Shown here: piece after piece, positions 13,784 through 21,551 of the stretch
How positions within the stretch are numbered: the stretch's first letter is position 1
Layout of the letters: every line of letters starts with the position of its first letter
From: a virus
Reading direction: 5' to 3' (one strand)
DNA length: 23,643 bases
Virus record (IMG/VR): IMGVR_UViG_3300042934_000148
Coordinates: 1-23,643 of that record
Notes under the pieces: model-generated
The model's input: only the letters and a program-made list of their open reading frames with translations
Database searches by the model: none
What the model was told of the DNA's origin: nothing
Made by a program: the position numbers and the translations under genes

Positions 13784-14329
13784 ATGCCAACAGATAAAGA
13801 AAAAATTGTACTAGGTAGTGGAAAGTTATATATGGCAGAGTGGGATGGTTTGGCTATTCCTGCAGATGCGACAATAGAGGTAGACGCAAATTTATTAGGC
13901 TTGATTAAAAATGGTGCAAAATTGAATTATACACCAACGTTTTATGAAGCTAAAGACGATTTAGGACTAGCTAGCAAGAAAATATTAACTGAAGAAGTCG
14001 CATCTTTGACAGCAGGGTTGATTACTTGGAGTGGAAAATCAATAAATAAGTTAGTTTCAACAGGAACATTGGCGGAAGCTGCAGGAAAAAGAACTTTAAA
14101 AATCGGCGGTATCGGAAATTATACTGATAAAAAATATGTAATTAGATTTGTGCATAAAGATGCAGTTGATGGAGATATACGGGTAACCATAGTCGGAAGT
14201 AATAACACAGGTTTTGAAATTGCCTTTGCAAAAGAGGGTGAAACAATCCTCAATCCCGAATTTGTGGCAGTACCGAACGACAGCACAGGTACATTGATAA
14301 TTTACGAAGAACAAATTCCAGTAGTGTAA
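13784..14329 (+). CDS. Major tail tube protein
   Basis: This 181-residue beta-rich protein is expected to stack into the tail tube. The opening KIVLGSGKLYMAEWDG with NGAKLNYTPTFYEAKDDLG is the pattern of major tail proteins in Firmicutes siphophages; no Big-2 decoration domain is appended. The place before the tail chaperones and the conserved hairpin after its stop (shared with the capsid gene) both mark it as a high-copy structural protein. ATG 13784 has AAAGGATG at 13769-13776. Confidence 0.83.
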   Translation: MPTDKEKIVLGSGKLYMAEWDGLAIPADATIEVDANLLGLIKNGAKLNYTPTFYEAKDDLGLASKKILTEEVASLTAGLITWSGKSINKLVSTGTLAEAAGKRTLKIGGIGNYTDKKYVIRFVHKDAVDGDIRVTIVGSNNTGFEIAFAKEGETILNPEFVAVPNDSTGTLIIYEEQIPVV

Positions 14330-14336
14330 AATAGCG

Positions 14337-14355
14337 GGGGCAGAAATGCCCCTTT
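14337..14355 (+). terminator. GAAA-loop hairpin after the tail tube gene
   Basis: GGGGCA (14337-14342), a GAAA tetraloop and TGCCCC (14347-14352), then TTT. The 16-base hairpin is identical to the one at 12343-12358. With only three T residues it is at best a leaky terminator; it may instead protect the 3-prime end of the tail tube message. Confidence 0.72.
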
Positions 14356-14371
14356 AAAGAAAGGAAATAAT

Positions 14372-14692
14372 ATGATTGACTTATCTATCATTAACAATAA
14401 AACATTCGATATAAGGCTAAATAATGGCACAGAATTGAACATAAGAAAACCGAACAATGAAATGCTAAAAGATGCCTATAAAATGGCAAATTTGATGCAA
14501 GCAAATGGCGAAGAAGATAAAAATCTCGATTTAATATATTTCTTTTTAACTAAAATGTTTAATCGAAATATTAACGATTTAAAATTTTCAAGGCAGCAAG
14601 TAGAAAATGAAGTTGATATTGATGTTGCGATGTATTTAATAAAGGCTTATCAATCTTTTATAACAGAGGTAATACAGGATATAAATTTTTAA
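14372..14692 (+). CDS. Tail assembly chaperone, short form (gpG-like)
   Basis: This 106-residue protein is made when ribosomes stop at TAA 14690-14692. It has a beta start (FDIRLNNGTELNIRKP) and a helical remainder rich in acidic residues, as in tail chaperones. It lies between tail tube and tape measure, where G/GT proteins coat the tape measure during tail assembly. A slippery heptamer sits immediately before its stop codon. AAAGAAAGGA at 14356-14365 is the ribosome site. Confidence 0.85.
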   Translation: MIDLSIINNKTFDIRLNNGTELNIRKPNNEMLKDAYKMANLMQANGEEDKNLDLIYFFLTKMFNRNINDLKFSRQQVENEVDIDVAMYLIKAYQSFITEVIQDINF

Positions 14693-14964
14693 CAATTCCT
14701 TATTATCCAACAGAAGATAATGAGGAACAACATTATAAGATTAACACAGCAGAACAGAAAATAATTGCAGATTATACAGGGTTAAATTTTAAAGAAATAA
14801 GCGATCTCGATTTTGACGAATACAAATTGCTTTTTAGAGATGCTTACATCTACAGACTGCAACAAACAGAAAAGGGCAGGGAATATTTAGAAAATGCTTG
14901 GATATTTGAGCAGACCGAACCCGATAGAAAGAAATTAAGACAACACTTTTCAAAAGGAGAGTGA
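14372..14964 (+). CDS. Tail assembly chaperone, -1 frameshift fusion (gpGT-like)
   Basis: After a -1 slip at 14683-14689, translation continues from 14689 in the second frame for 91 further residues to TGA 14962-14964, giving 197 residues. The second part reads LTIPYYPTEDNEEQHYKINT, then helices including DFDEYKLLFRDAYIYRL and a GREYLENAWIFEQTEPDRKK end, a normal T-domain-like sequence. This frame has no start codon or ribosome site near its beginning, yet it is fully open and fills the gap before the tape measure. The fusion should bind the tape measure protein and recruit tail tube subunits. Confidence 0.88.
14683..14727 (+). promoter_or_regulatory. Programmed -1 ribosomal frameshift signal
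   Basis: The heptamer A-AAT-TTT (14683-14689) obeys the X-XXY-YYZ rule in the zero frame and directly abuts the TAA stop. Six bases later a 12-bp stem begins: 14696-14707 pairs with 14716-14727 with one G-U pair and an 8-base loop. Spacer and stem length match known frameshift stimulators. Confidence 0.9.
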
Positions 14965-16268
14965 TTTATATAATTGATTTAGGAAAATTAAAAATAACAA
15001 TAGATACAGGCGCACAGCAAGCTAAGCAAGAATTAAATGATGTAGGTGAAACAGCAGAAAAGCAACAAAGTAAATTTAGCAAATTCGGCGAGGGTTTAAA
15101 AAAAGGTGCTTTGATAGGCGTAGGCGCAGCAACAGCACTTGGGGCGGGTATGGTTAAAGTTGCAACAGATGCAGCAGATGCGGCGGGCAATCTTGACGAT
15201 ATGAGCCAACGTACAGGCATGACAGCCGAAGCATTTCAACAGTATGCTTATGCAGCTAAATTAAGCGGTATAGAAACTGAAACACTAGAAAAAGCAATGA
15301 TTAAAAGTCAAACAGCTTTTGCAGATGCTAAGAGTGGTAGCGAAACAATGGGCGCAGCTTATCAAGCGCTAGGACTTAATATTGAAGATATTGGCACATC
15401 GTCAGAAGCATTTGACTTAGTTATTCAAAGATTAGCAGACATGGAAGACGAAACACAGCGAAACAAAATCGCTAATGATATATTCGGGAAGAGTTACGCT
15501 GAATTATCCCCACTTTTAAACGAGGGCGCAGAGGGCATAAACGCACTAAAACAGGAAGCGGTCGACATGGGTGCAGTAATGAGTAATGAAGCGGTTGCTG
15601 CAGGTGCTGAATTTGGCGATAGTTTGGACAAGGTTAAAATGGCAACAACGGGCGTATTTAATGAGATAGGCGTTATGTTTTTACCTATATTGCAGAAATT
15701 GCTTGAATGGGTTACAGGACATATGCCCGAGATAAAAAAGGTCATTGAAACAGTATTCAAAGCAATCGAGGTTATTGTTGGTATAGTCGGCATGGCATTT
15801 GAAGCAATACTCCCTATACTAACAGCTTTGTATGAATGGATAGAGCCATATTTCCCCGTTATTCAATCAATAGTTGAGACAACCTTTGGGGCAATTGGTA
15901 AAGCGGTACAAATAGTTACTGATATATTTTGGGGCGTTGTTGATGCTATTAAGGCAGCTATTGAATGGTTGCAATCATGGAATAATACAGAAGCTGAGGA
16001 CAAAGAAGTTAAAGGAAGCGGTAACAATAGACCGTATAACGGTAGCCACGCTAATGGGCTTGATTACGTGCCATTTGACGGGTACATAGCAGAGTTACAC
16101 AAAGGGGAAAGAGTGTTGACAGCACAAGAAGCAAGAAATGTTAATAACAGTAGCAATATAAGTATAACGGGCAATAACTTTGTGATCAGAGAAGAAGCAG
16201 ACATACAAAAGATTTCAAGAGAATTACAAAGACAAATTTTAACTAAGCAGAGAGGGGCGTTGGCATAA
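14961..16268 (+). CDS. Tape measure protein
   Basis: Up to 435 residues, very short for a tape measure (usually 600-1500). It has an N-terminal coiled coil (about 15-45), a Gly/Ala-rich hydrophobic segment (48-65), a long hydrophobic helical stretch (about 235-330), and a C-terminal GLDYVPFDGYIAELHKGERVLTAQEAR motif, split here across residues typical of tape measure ends. It sets tail length and goes out with the DNA. GTG 14961 overlaps the chaperone TGA but sits only one base from GGAG; ATA 14970 or ATT 14973, giving an IDLGKLKITID start, fit better. Confidence 0.88.
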   Translation: MIYIIDLGKLKITIDTGAQQAKQELNDVGETAEKQQSKFSKFGEGLKKGALIGVGAATALGAGMVKVATDAADAAGNLDDMSQRTGMTAEAFQQYAYAAKLSGIETETLEKAMIKSQTAFADAKSGSETMGAAYQALGLNIEDIGTSSEAFDLVIQRLADMEDETQRNKIANDIFGKSYAELSPLLNEGAEGINALKQEAVDMGAVMSNEAVAAGAEFGDSLDKVKMATTGVFNEIGVMFLPILQKLLEWVTGHMPEIKKVIETVFKAIEVIVGIVGMAFEAILPILTALYEWIEPYFPVIQSIVETTFGAIGKAVQIVTDIFWGVVDAIKAAIEWLQSWNNTEAEDKEVKGSGNNRPYNGSHANGLDYVPFDGYIAELHKGERVLTAQEARNVNNSSNISITGNNFVIREEADIQKISRELQRQILTKQRGALA

Positions 16269-17104
16269 TGGCAAACATAAAATTTCACAGATGTGGCGGT
16301 TTCGCTTTTAATAATGTGCTAGTAAACAATACCAATGATATATATTTGCTAGATGTTGTCAGAAATGCAACGCCTACAAAGACAAGATATGATTTCATTG
16401 TTCCCAAAAGACATGGAAGTCGAACTATCAACAACAGATACGAGGACAATTATATTGATGTTATAATCGGCTTTTACGATGTTGACATAGAGCAAAGGCG
16501 AATAAAACAAAGGGCATTATTAGCTGATGTTATAAACATAAATAGTAGACTGATATTTTTAGACGAGCCAAACTTGTTTTATAATGCAGAGGTTGTCGAT
16601 GCAATAGAAATCAATGAAACAGAAGTATTTACAGAAGCGACAATTCATTTTAAAGCTAGTTTCTGCAAGTATGAATTAATAGGTGATGCAAGCGATTATA
16701 TAACTAGCAACGCTAATTTTGTTACTGATGAATTTAATGTGATCACAAATAGCTTGGCATGGGAAAATATAAACGCATTAACTCTGAAGCCAATAACGAA
16801 TAACGGAAACTTTGAAGCAAGCCCATTAATCGAGATATACGCAAACACAGCTTGCACAAGCGTTATAGTTGACAATGGCATTAACAGCTTTACGTTATCA
16901 AACCTAACAATAGGCGAAACAATCTTTGTTGATACCGAAAAAATGATAGTATATAAGATTGTTGACAATGCTAAAGTAAGTGCTATGCCACGATTTTCAG
17001 GACAGTTTATATCAATTCCTGTTGGCTCAGGTATTATTACTATTCAGGGTACAAGCTTTAATATTAATGTGAGCGTTAATTTTAGAAACACTTACATAGT
17101 TTAG
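16268..17104 (+). CDS. dit: Distal tail protein (Dit)
   Basis: This 278-residue protein should form the hexameric hub at the tail end. The N-terminal half (DVVRNATPTKTRYDFIVPKR, HGSRTINNRYEDNYIDVIIG, then FLDEPNLFYNAEV) is the Sipho_tail/Dit pattern, and the C-terminal half is a beta-sandwich-like sequence with the INSFTLSNLTIGETIFVDTE segment. It begins in the stop of the tape measure gene (TAATG). Normally Tal follows directly; here three other genes intervene. Confidence 0.87.
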   Translation: MANIKFHRCGGFAFNNVLVNNTNDIYLLDVVRNATPTKTRYDFIVPKRHGSRTINNRYEDNYIDVIIGFYDVDIEQRRIKQRALLADVININSRLIFLDEPNLFYNAEVVDAIEINETEVFTEATIHFKASFCKYELIGDASDYITSNANFVTDEFNVITNSLAWENINALTLKPITNNGNFEASPLIEIYANTACTSVIVDNGINSFTLSNLTIGETIFVDTEKMIVYKIVDNAKVSAMPRFSGQFISIPVGSGIITIQGTSFNINVSVNFRNTYIV

Positions 17105-17112
17105 GCGGTGAG

Positions 17113-17676
17113 ATGATGATATTAGAAAAAATTTTAGATTCATTACATGTTAGTCAAAATTTAGGCATAAGCAGAAGAAATTTTATAGCATTAGAAACAG
17201 AAGTCAACGAAAAATTGACAGCAGCGCACAATACTGATGCCACAGCACACAATGATATTAGGACACAAATTAACTCTTTAGATACCGAAGTTGATTCACA
17301 TAAATTACAAGGCACAGCACAGATAATAGAAATCAGCAGAAATTTAAATTTAACTGGCGTTCAAACTATTGCAACTCAAGCAGGAAGAAAAATAAAAAGC
17401 ATGAATATACTTGGAGTGGTATCAGCTACAAAAAAACAGTGTATTGGTTTTTTTGATGGAGTTAATGGATATGTTATTTATATGCAGCCTACTACGACAA
17501 ATTATGGGGTAACAGCACCACATTGTATAGCTTTTTCCGATGATGCCACGACTAACAGGACATTTGGAGCTGTAGGAAATATACAGAATGGTAGTTTTGA
17601 TATAACTTGGACACAAACTGGAACAGGAGCAACAGGAACAGCTCTCATACGTTGTTTAGTTCAATATCATGATTAG
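17113..17676 (+). CDS. Tail fibre / receptor-binding protein candidate
   Basis: This 187-residue protein starts at ATG 17113 or more likely ATG 17116 (AGGCGG at 17103-17108). Residues 30-75 are helical and probably a trimeric coiled coil with His-rich turns (AAHNTDATAHNDIRTQ). The rest is beta-rich and ends in SFDITWTQTGTGATGTALIR then CLVQYHD, resembling the C-terminal beta domains of small phage fibres. It is probably an external tail protein that touches the host surface. It lies between Dit and Tal, an unusual place. Confidence 0.6.
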   Translation: MMILEKILDSLHVSQNLGISRRNFIALETEVNEKLTAAHNTDATAHNDIRTQINSLDTEVDSHKLQGTAQIIEISRNLNLTGVQTIATQAGRKIKSMNILGVVSATKKQCIGFFDGVNGYVIYMQPTTTNYGVTAPHCIAFSDDATTNRTFGAVGNIQNGSFDITWTQTGTGATGTALIRCLVQYHD

Positions 17677-17685
17677 GAGACTGCT

Positions 17686-17937
17686 ATGAAATATTGTGTA
17701 ATTAAAAATACAACTAAAATTATTGATGGCTCTGAAAACTCGCAAGAAATAATGTTGCAAAATGCTATAAATGCTGGGCTTACAGCCGAAGAAATTGAAA
17801 TATTGACAGAAGAGGAATTTGAAACGAGAAAAGCGATAGAACCAACACTGCCACAAGAACCGACAGAAATTGAAATGATGCGTGACTATGTCCTGGATGT
17901 TGATTATAGACTTGTGATGATGGAATTAGGCTTATAA
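17686..17937 (+). CDS. Small tail-region accessory protein (83 aa)
   Basis: ATG 17686 follows GGAG about 7 bases upstream. The 83-residue acidic protein has a strand-like start, a helical middle (NAINAGLTAEEIEILTEEEF) and a C-terminal RDYVLDVDYRLVMMELGL helix. Such a closing helix recurs in small genes after fibre genes in Firmicutes phages. It may assist fibre folding or attach to the tail; no enzymatic motif is visible. Confidence 0.5.
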   Translation: MKYCVIKNTTKIIDGSENSQEIMLQNAINAGLTAEEIEILTEEEFETRKAIEPTLPQEPTEIEMMRDYVLDVDYRLVMMELGL

Positions 17938-17967
17938 AAATATAAAATTTTAAGGAGAAAAAGGAGA

Positions 17968-18135
17968 ATGGTAAAAATGATATTTGTTTATACTTTATGC
18001 AAATCAAAAATTGAAAAGAAACAATATGAATCAAAAGAGGTAATGCAAGAAATGCTTGATGTGTTTTATGCAGGAAACAGATTAGATACGACAGAATATC
18101 AAGAATTAACAGCTTTGCTAGCAAGTCAAGAGTAG
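17968..18135 (+). CDS. Small tail-region accessory protein (55 aa)
   Basis: ATG 17968 pairs with TAAGGAG at 17951-17957; a second AAGGAG (17961-17966) would serve ATG 17977, so two starts three codons apart are possible. The product of 52-55 residues has a basic first half and the helix MQEMLDVFYAGNRLDTTEYQ ending ELTALLASQE. Small proteins with a D-x-F-Y-x-G-R-L-x-x-x-E-Y-x-E-L pattern are common beside phage tail genes (XkdX-like in size and position). A strong terminator follows. Confidence 0.6.
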   Translation: MVKMIFVYTLCKSKIEKKQYESKEVMQEMLDVFYAGNRLDTTEYQELTALLASQE

Positions 18136-18163
18136 GCAACAAAAGAAAAATTTAACTGACTAA

Positions 18164-18188
18164 GGGCTATAAAATATAGCCTTTTTTT
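18164..18188 (+). terminator. Terminator inside the late operon, before Tal
   Basis: GGCTATA (18165-18171), a 3-base loop, TATAGCC (18175-18181), then seven T (18182-18188). This is a complete intrinsic terminator located between the accessory genes and the Tal gene, with no visible promoter in the 14 bases before Tal. Tal, holin and amidase expression must therefore rely on read-through, antitermination or a promoter further upstream. Confidence 0.88.
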
Positions 18189-18202
18189 ATTTTAGAAAGC
18201 AG

Positions 18203-20215
18203 GTGAAAGCCATTTTAAAAATTATCAACAGCGATAAAATAACATTGGCATATTTAAATAACCTTGAAAGTGGAACGGTTAAACAGGTTATAAATGGCGA
18301 ATATGTTATTAGTTTTGTGGCATTAATAGAAGAATTAAAGACGGAATTATTACATGATGAAAATAACTTAATTGAATATGATAATGACTATTTCAGAGTT
18401 ATCCATATAGAAGAAGAACACGACAGCGACAATATGTTAAAGGTTTATATTGAATGTGAGCATATAAGCTATGACTTGATACAACAGCCGAAAACATCAT
18501 ATACGCAGACAGATAGGTCAACAATTTATGTAATGAATGATTTACTCACTGATAGCGGTTTTAACTTTATCGGTACAAATGTTACAACAACAGCAAGTAT
18601 TGATATTCAACAGGAAACAAATATCAAGAATTTACTGTATCAAGTTGCTATTATTTGGCAAGGTGAATTGTCATATTTTCGAAATGATATTGAATTAAAA
18701 CAACAACTTGGCACAAATAGGGGTGCTGACTTTAGATTTGGAAAGAACATTCAAAACATTAAGCGATTAATCGACAGGGTTGAAAATACAGTAAGTTATG
18801 AGGTTGAAGTTGTACAAGGCACAGAATTAGAAGAATTAGGATATTTTCAGCTTGGCGATACTATAAGAGTTGTTGACGATATGCTGAATATCGAAATAGA
18901 CATACGAATAATTGAACTTGAAAAAGACCTAGTAACGGGTTTAAATTCAAGCGTTGTTTTAGGGCAACCAATAAAAGACTTATCAACAGGCTTTAATAAC
19001 ATATTCAATTCAGTTAAAAAGACAGAAAACAAAGTCAACAATGTTATCGATGAACATGGCAATTTGATTGCTGAAAAGCTGACAGGAACGCTCAACGATG
19101 CGATTGAAACGGTGCAAGGGCAAACAGGCTATGTAACGTTTGACAGTAGGGGCATTTTAATACACAACCAACCTACCGAAGCAGAAAGCACGTGGGTTAT
19201 ATTGTTATCAAGTGGCGGTATTTTAATAGCGAATGCTAAAGACGAGCAGGGGGCTTGGATATGGCGAACAGCAATAACGGGCGATGGAATGACAGCCGAT
19301 GAAATCACAACAGGCACATTGACGGCCATTAATATAAATGGCGTTACGATAACAGGCTCAACAATAACAAGTGATGATGCGAACAGCGAAATCAAATTAA
19401 ATAATGGTGTTTTGAGTGTAAGGAAAAAATCAAGTAACCAACAGTTTAATATTAATTATAAAGCAGGCTTACCCGATGGAATTACACAAACAGAATTAGA
19501 ATATTTTGACGAATATAAAGCAGACAATCCAAATAAACTACCTACAAACACGATAAGTCTAAATTCAGTTGATAGTTACATGGACTTAAATTTTGGTAAT
19601 GCCCCTATCAGCATAGGAAATGATTGGGTTAAAATATCTATGTATGGTGGGACTTTTGATTGGCTTGAAAAATATCCTGAATATGCAGACTGGGAAAGTG
19701 AAGGTTGGTTGCCACCGCCCGAAACCGCGCAAGGGGCAAAGCTTATTATTGATTTAATTAGTTCGATTTGGACATGGATGCCAGGCTATGGGCTAGCAAG
19801 TTCATCAATAGATATTAATCTTTCAAATGAATGTTGGATAAATATGGCGGCTAGTTTAAAAGTTGGCGGTGATTTTAGAGTATCGGGTACAAAAAACTGT
19901 GCAATAAAAACCGAAAAATTTGGAGAGCTTGACTTTAGCGCATACGAAACAGCAGAAATATATTTAGGTGACATCGGTGAAAGCGAAGTAATAAACGGTG
20001 AATGTATTATAAATCTTGATGAAAAACTCTTGGCGTGTACTAATACCGATATTCCATATCAAGTGTTTTTACAGGCATATGGTGAAGGTAGAGTGTATGT
20101 TGCAGAACGGAATAAGACAAGCTTTACAGTTAAAGGCGATAATATAAAATTCAGTTGGGAAGTAAAAGCGAAACGTAAGAATTACGAAAATATAAGGTTT
20201 GGACAACCTAAATAA
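18203..20215 (+). CDS. tal: Tail-associated protein (Tal), prophage endopeptidase-type tail spike
   Basis: Up to 670 residues. The N-terminal 280 residues follow the Prophage_tail/phage minor structural N-terminal family (LKIINSDKITLAYLNNLESG, HIEEEHDSDNMLKVYIECEH) that forms the tail tip. A middle part (about 305-390) has the recurrent TGYVTFDSRGILIHNQPTE and DGMTADEITTGTLTAININ segments. The C-terminal 110 residues (VSGTKNCAIKTEKFGELDFS to ERNKTSFTVKGDN and a KAKRKNYENIR end) match a C-terminal domain that I recall in many phage tail proteins. GTG 18203 lies flush against its own SD; ATT 18212, after AGGTGA, gives the family-like start. A lytic active site is not evident. Confidence 0.87.
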   Translation: MKAILKIINSDKITLAYLNNLESGTVKQVINGEYVISFVALIEELKTELLHDENNLIEYDNDYFRVIHIEEEHDSDNMLKVYIECEHISYDLIQQPKTSYTQTDRSTIYVMNDLLTDSGFNFIGTNVTTTASIDIQQETNIKNLLYQVAIIWQGELSYFRNDIELKQQLGTNRGADFRFGKNIQNIKRLIDRVENTVSYEVEVVQGTELEELGYFQLGDTIRVVDDMLNIEIDIRIIELEKDLVTGLNSSVVLGQPIKDLSTGFNNIFNSVKKTENKVNNVIDEHGNLIAEKLTGTLNDAIETVQGQTGYVTFDSRGILIHNQPTEAESTWVILLSSGGILIANAKDEQGAWIWRTAITGDGMTADEITTGTLTAININGVTITGSTITSDDANSEIKLNNGVLSVRKKSSNQQFNINYKAGLPDGITQTELEYFDEYKADNPNKLPTNTISLNSVDSYMDLNFGNAPISIGNDWVKISMYGGTFDWLEKYPEYADWESEGWLPPPETAQGAKLIIDLISSIWTWMPGYGLASSSIDINLSNECWINMAASLKVGGDFRVSGTKNCAIKTEKFGELDFSAYETAEIYLGDIGESEVINGECIINLDEKLLACTNTDIPYQVFLQAYGEGRVYVAERNKTSFTVKGDNIKFSWEVKAKRKNYENIRFGQPK

Positions 20216-20231
20216 AAGGAGATAAAAGGGA

Positions 20232-20699
20232 ATGGATTTTGTAAATAAATATAATAGTTTAGTAGGTAGTATCGTTTTAGTTTTAACAGCACTGTTTGGA
20301 AAGTTTTGGTTTTTATTTGCAACTTATTTTTTTCTTAATGTCATTGATTGGATTAGTGGTTGGAGAAAAGCTAGACAAAATAAAGTGGAAAGCAGCAAAG
20401 TAGGATTAAAAGGCATTGTTAAAAAAGTATGGTATTGGGTGCTGATAATGATATCATTCGTCACAGCAGACGTATTTATAATGTTGGGCAATGAATTGTT
20501 GCATATCGACTTAAATTATCTTGTTTTGATAGGTTGGTGGACATTAGCTTGCTTACTAATTAACGAGTTAAGAAGTATAACAGAAAACTTAGTAGAGTTG
20601 GGCGTAAATGTACCTGAAATATTTATAAAAGGATTGGCGATAACTGATAAGCTTATCAACTCTCAAAGTCCAATAAATGAAAGTAGTGAGATACAATGA
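20232..20699 (+). CDS. Holin, phage_holin_4 (TcdE/Cph1-like) family
   Basis: This 155-residue membrane protein should open the cytoplasmic membrane to end infection. Three or four hydrophobic segments are visible (about 11-37, 66-86, 94-112). The family signature is clear: NVIDWISGW (36-44), SSKVGLKGIVKKVWYW (54-69), then NELRSITENLVELGVNVP (111-128). AAAGGAGATAAAAGG at 20215-20229 precedes ATG 20232. The end overlaps the amidase start (ATGA), giving the usual holin-endolysin pair. Confidence 0.92.
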   Translation: MDFVNKYNSLVGSIVLVLTALFGKFWFLFATYFFLNVIDWISGWRKARQNKVESSKVGLKGIVKKVWYWVLIMISFVTADVFIMLGNELLHIDLNYLVLIGWWTLACLLINELRSITENLVELGVNVPEIFIKGLAITDKLINSQSPINESSEIQ

Positions 20700-21337
20700 A
20701 AATAAATAACGGAATCGTAACATCTATCAATTTGAATATCATACAAGCCTTAATTCCAACAGCACACAGCAAAGCAAGACCACAAATATTAATGCAACCA
20801 AAATATATAACGGTGCATAATACAGGCAATACAGGCGCAAGCGCAAAGGCTAACAGTGATTATATAACAAAATTAAACGAATATAAGTCCTGGCATTTCA
20901 CAGTTGGTAAGGATGAAGTATATCAACAATTACCAATTAATGAAATAGGCTATCATGCAGGCGACGGAGAAACAGGAATAGGCAATACTCAAAGCATTGG
21001 TATAGAGATTGCTGAAGTAGATGGAGCAGAAGAAACAGCGATCAAGTTTATAGCTGAATTAATGAAAGCCACAAACATACAATTAATAAATGTTGTACCG
21101 CATAAACGTTGGAGCAATAAGAGCTGTCCTAGATTAATTTTACCACATTGGACAACCTTTATATCAGATATTGAAAAAGAATTGCTTAAAGGGCAAAATA
21201 TGACCTTAGAACAAGCATTAAAGATTTTCACAGATAAGGGCATCATGGACACCCCTGTTTATTGGAAAAACGCCGTTGGCGTTGTTAAATATTTAGACGA
21301 ATTAATAATTGACACAGCGAAAATATTAAAAAGCTAA
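20696..21337 (+). CDS. N-acetylmuramoyl-L-alanine amidase (endolysin)
   Basis: This 213-residue enzyme cuts the bond between muramic acid and the stem peptide. The amidase_2 domain spans about 33-160: ITVHNTGN with His41 (zinc), SIGIEIAE with Glu104 (catalytic), and VVPHKRWSNKSCP with His136 and Cys144 (zinc). The C-terminal 45 residues (MTLEQALKIFTDKGIMDTPV then YWKNAVGVVKYLDELI) form a small helical tail seen in some Clostridia-type endolysins and not a classic wall-binding repeat. There is no signal peptide, so it needs the holin. Confidence 0.93.
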   Translation: MKINNGIVTSINLNIIQALIPTAHSKARPQILMQPKYITVHNTGNTGASAKANSDYITKLNEYKSWHFTVGKDEVYQQLPINEIGYHAGDGETGIGNTQSIGIEIAEVDGAEETAIKFIAELMKATNIQLINVVPHKRWSNKSCPRLILPHWTTFISDIEKELLKGQNMTLEQALKIFTDKGIMDTPVYWKNAVGVVKYLDELIIDTAKILKS

Positions 21338-21366
21338 TTGTTGTCAAAATGTTGTCATAAAAAATA

Positions 21367-21399
21367 AAAAGCCTATAATTGCATTGGTTATAGGCTTTT
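21367..21399. terminator. Terminator after the amidase gene
   Basis: AAAAGCCTATAA (21367-21378) and TTATAGGCTTTT (21388-21399) pair perfectly over 12 bp around a 9-base loop. Because A-runs and T-runs flank both sides it can work in both directions, ending the late operon from the left and integrase transcripts from the right. Confidence 0.88.
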
Positions 21400-21433
21400 A
21401 AAATAATCTATAAAGGTTTTATTTTATAAATAT

Positions 21434-21465
21434 AATAGGCGTTGAAATATGCGCCTATTTTTGTT
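21434..21465 (+). terminator. Second terminator between amidase and integrase
   Basis: AATAGGCG (21434-21441) and CGCCTATT (21452-21459) form an 8-bp stem with a 10-base loop, followed by TTTG and then a longer T-run (21465-21469). It backs up the preceding terminator for rightward transcription. Confidence 0.75.
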
Positions 21466-21551
21466 TTTTGTTCAAAAATCAATGAAAAATTATCTTTTCT
21501 ATATTCCCATAATCACAATACTTAATCAGTATTGTGTTGTCAAAAATGTTG

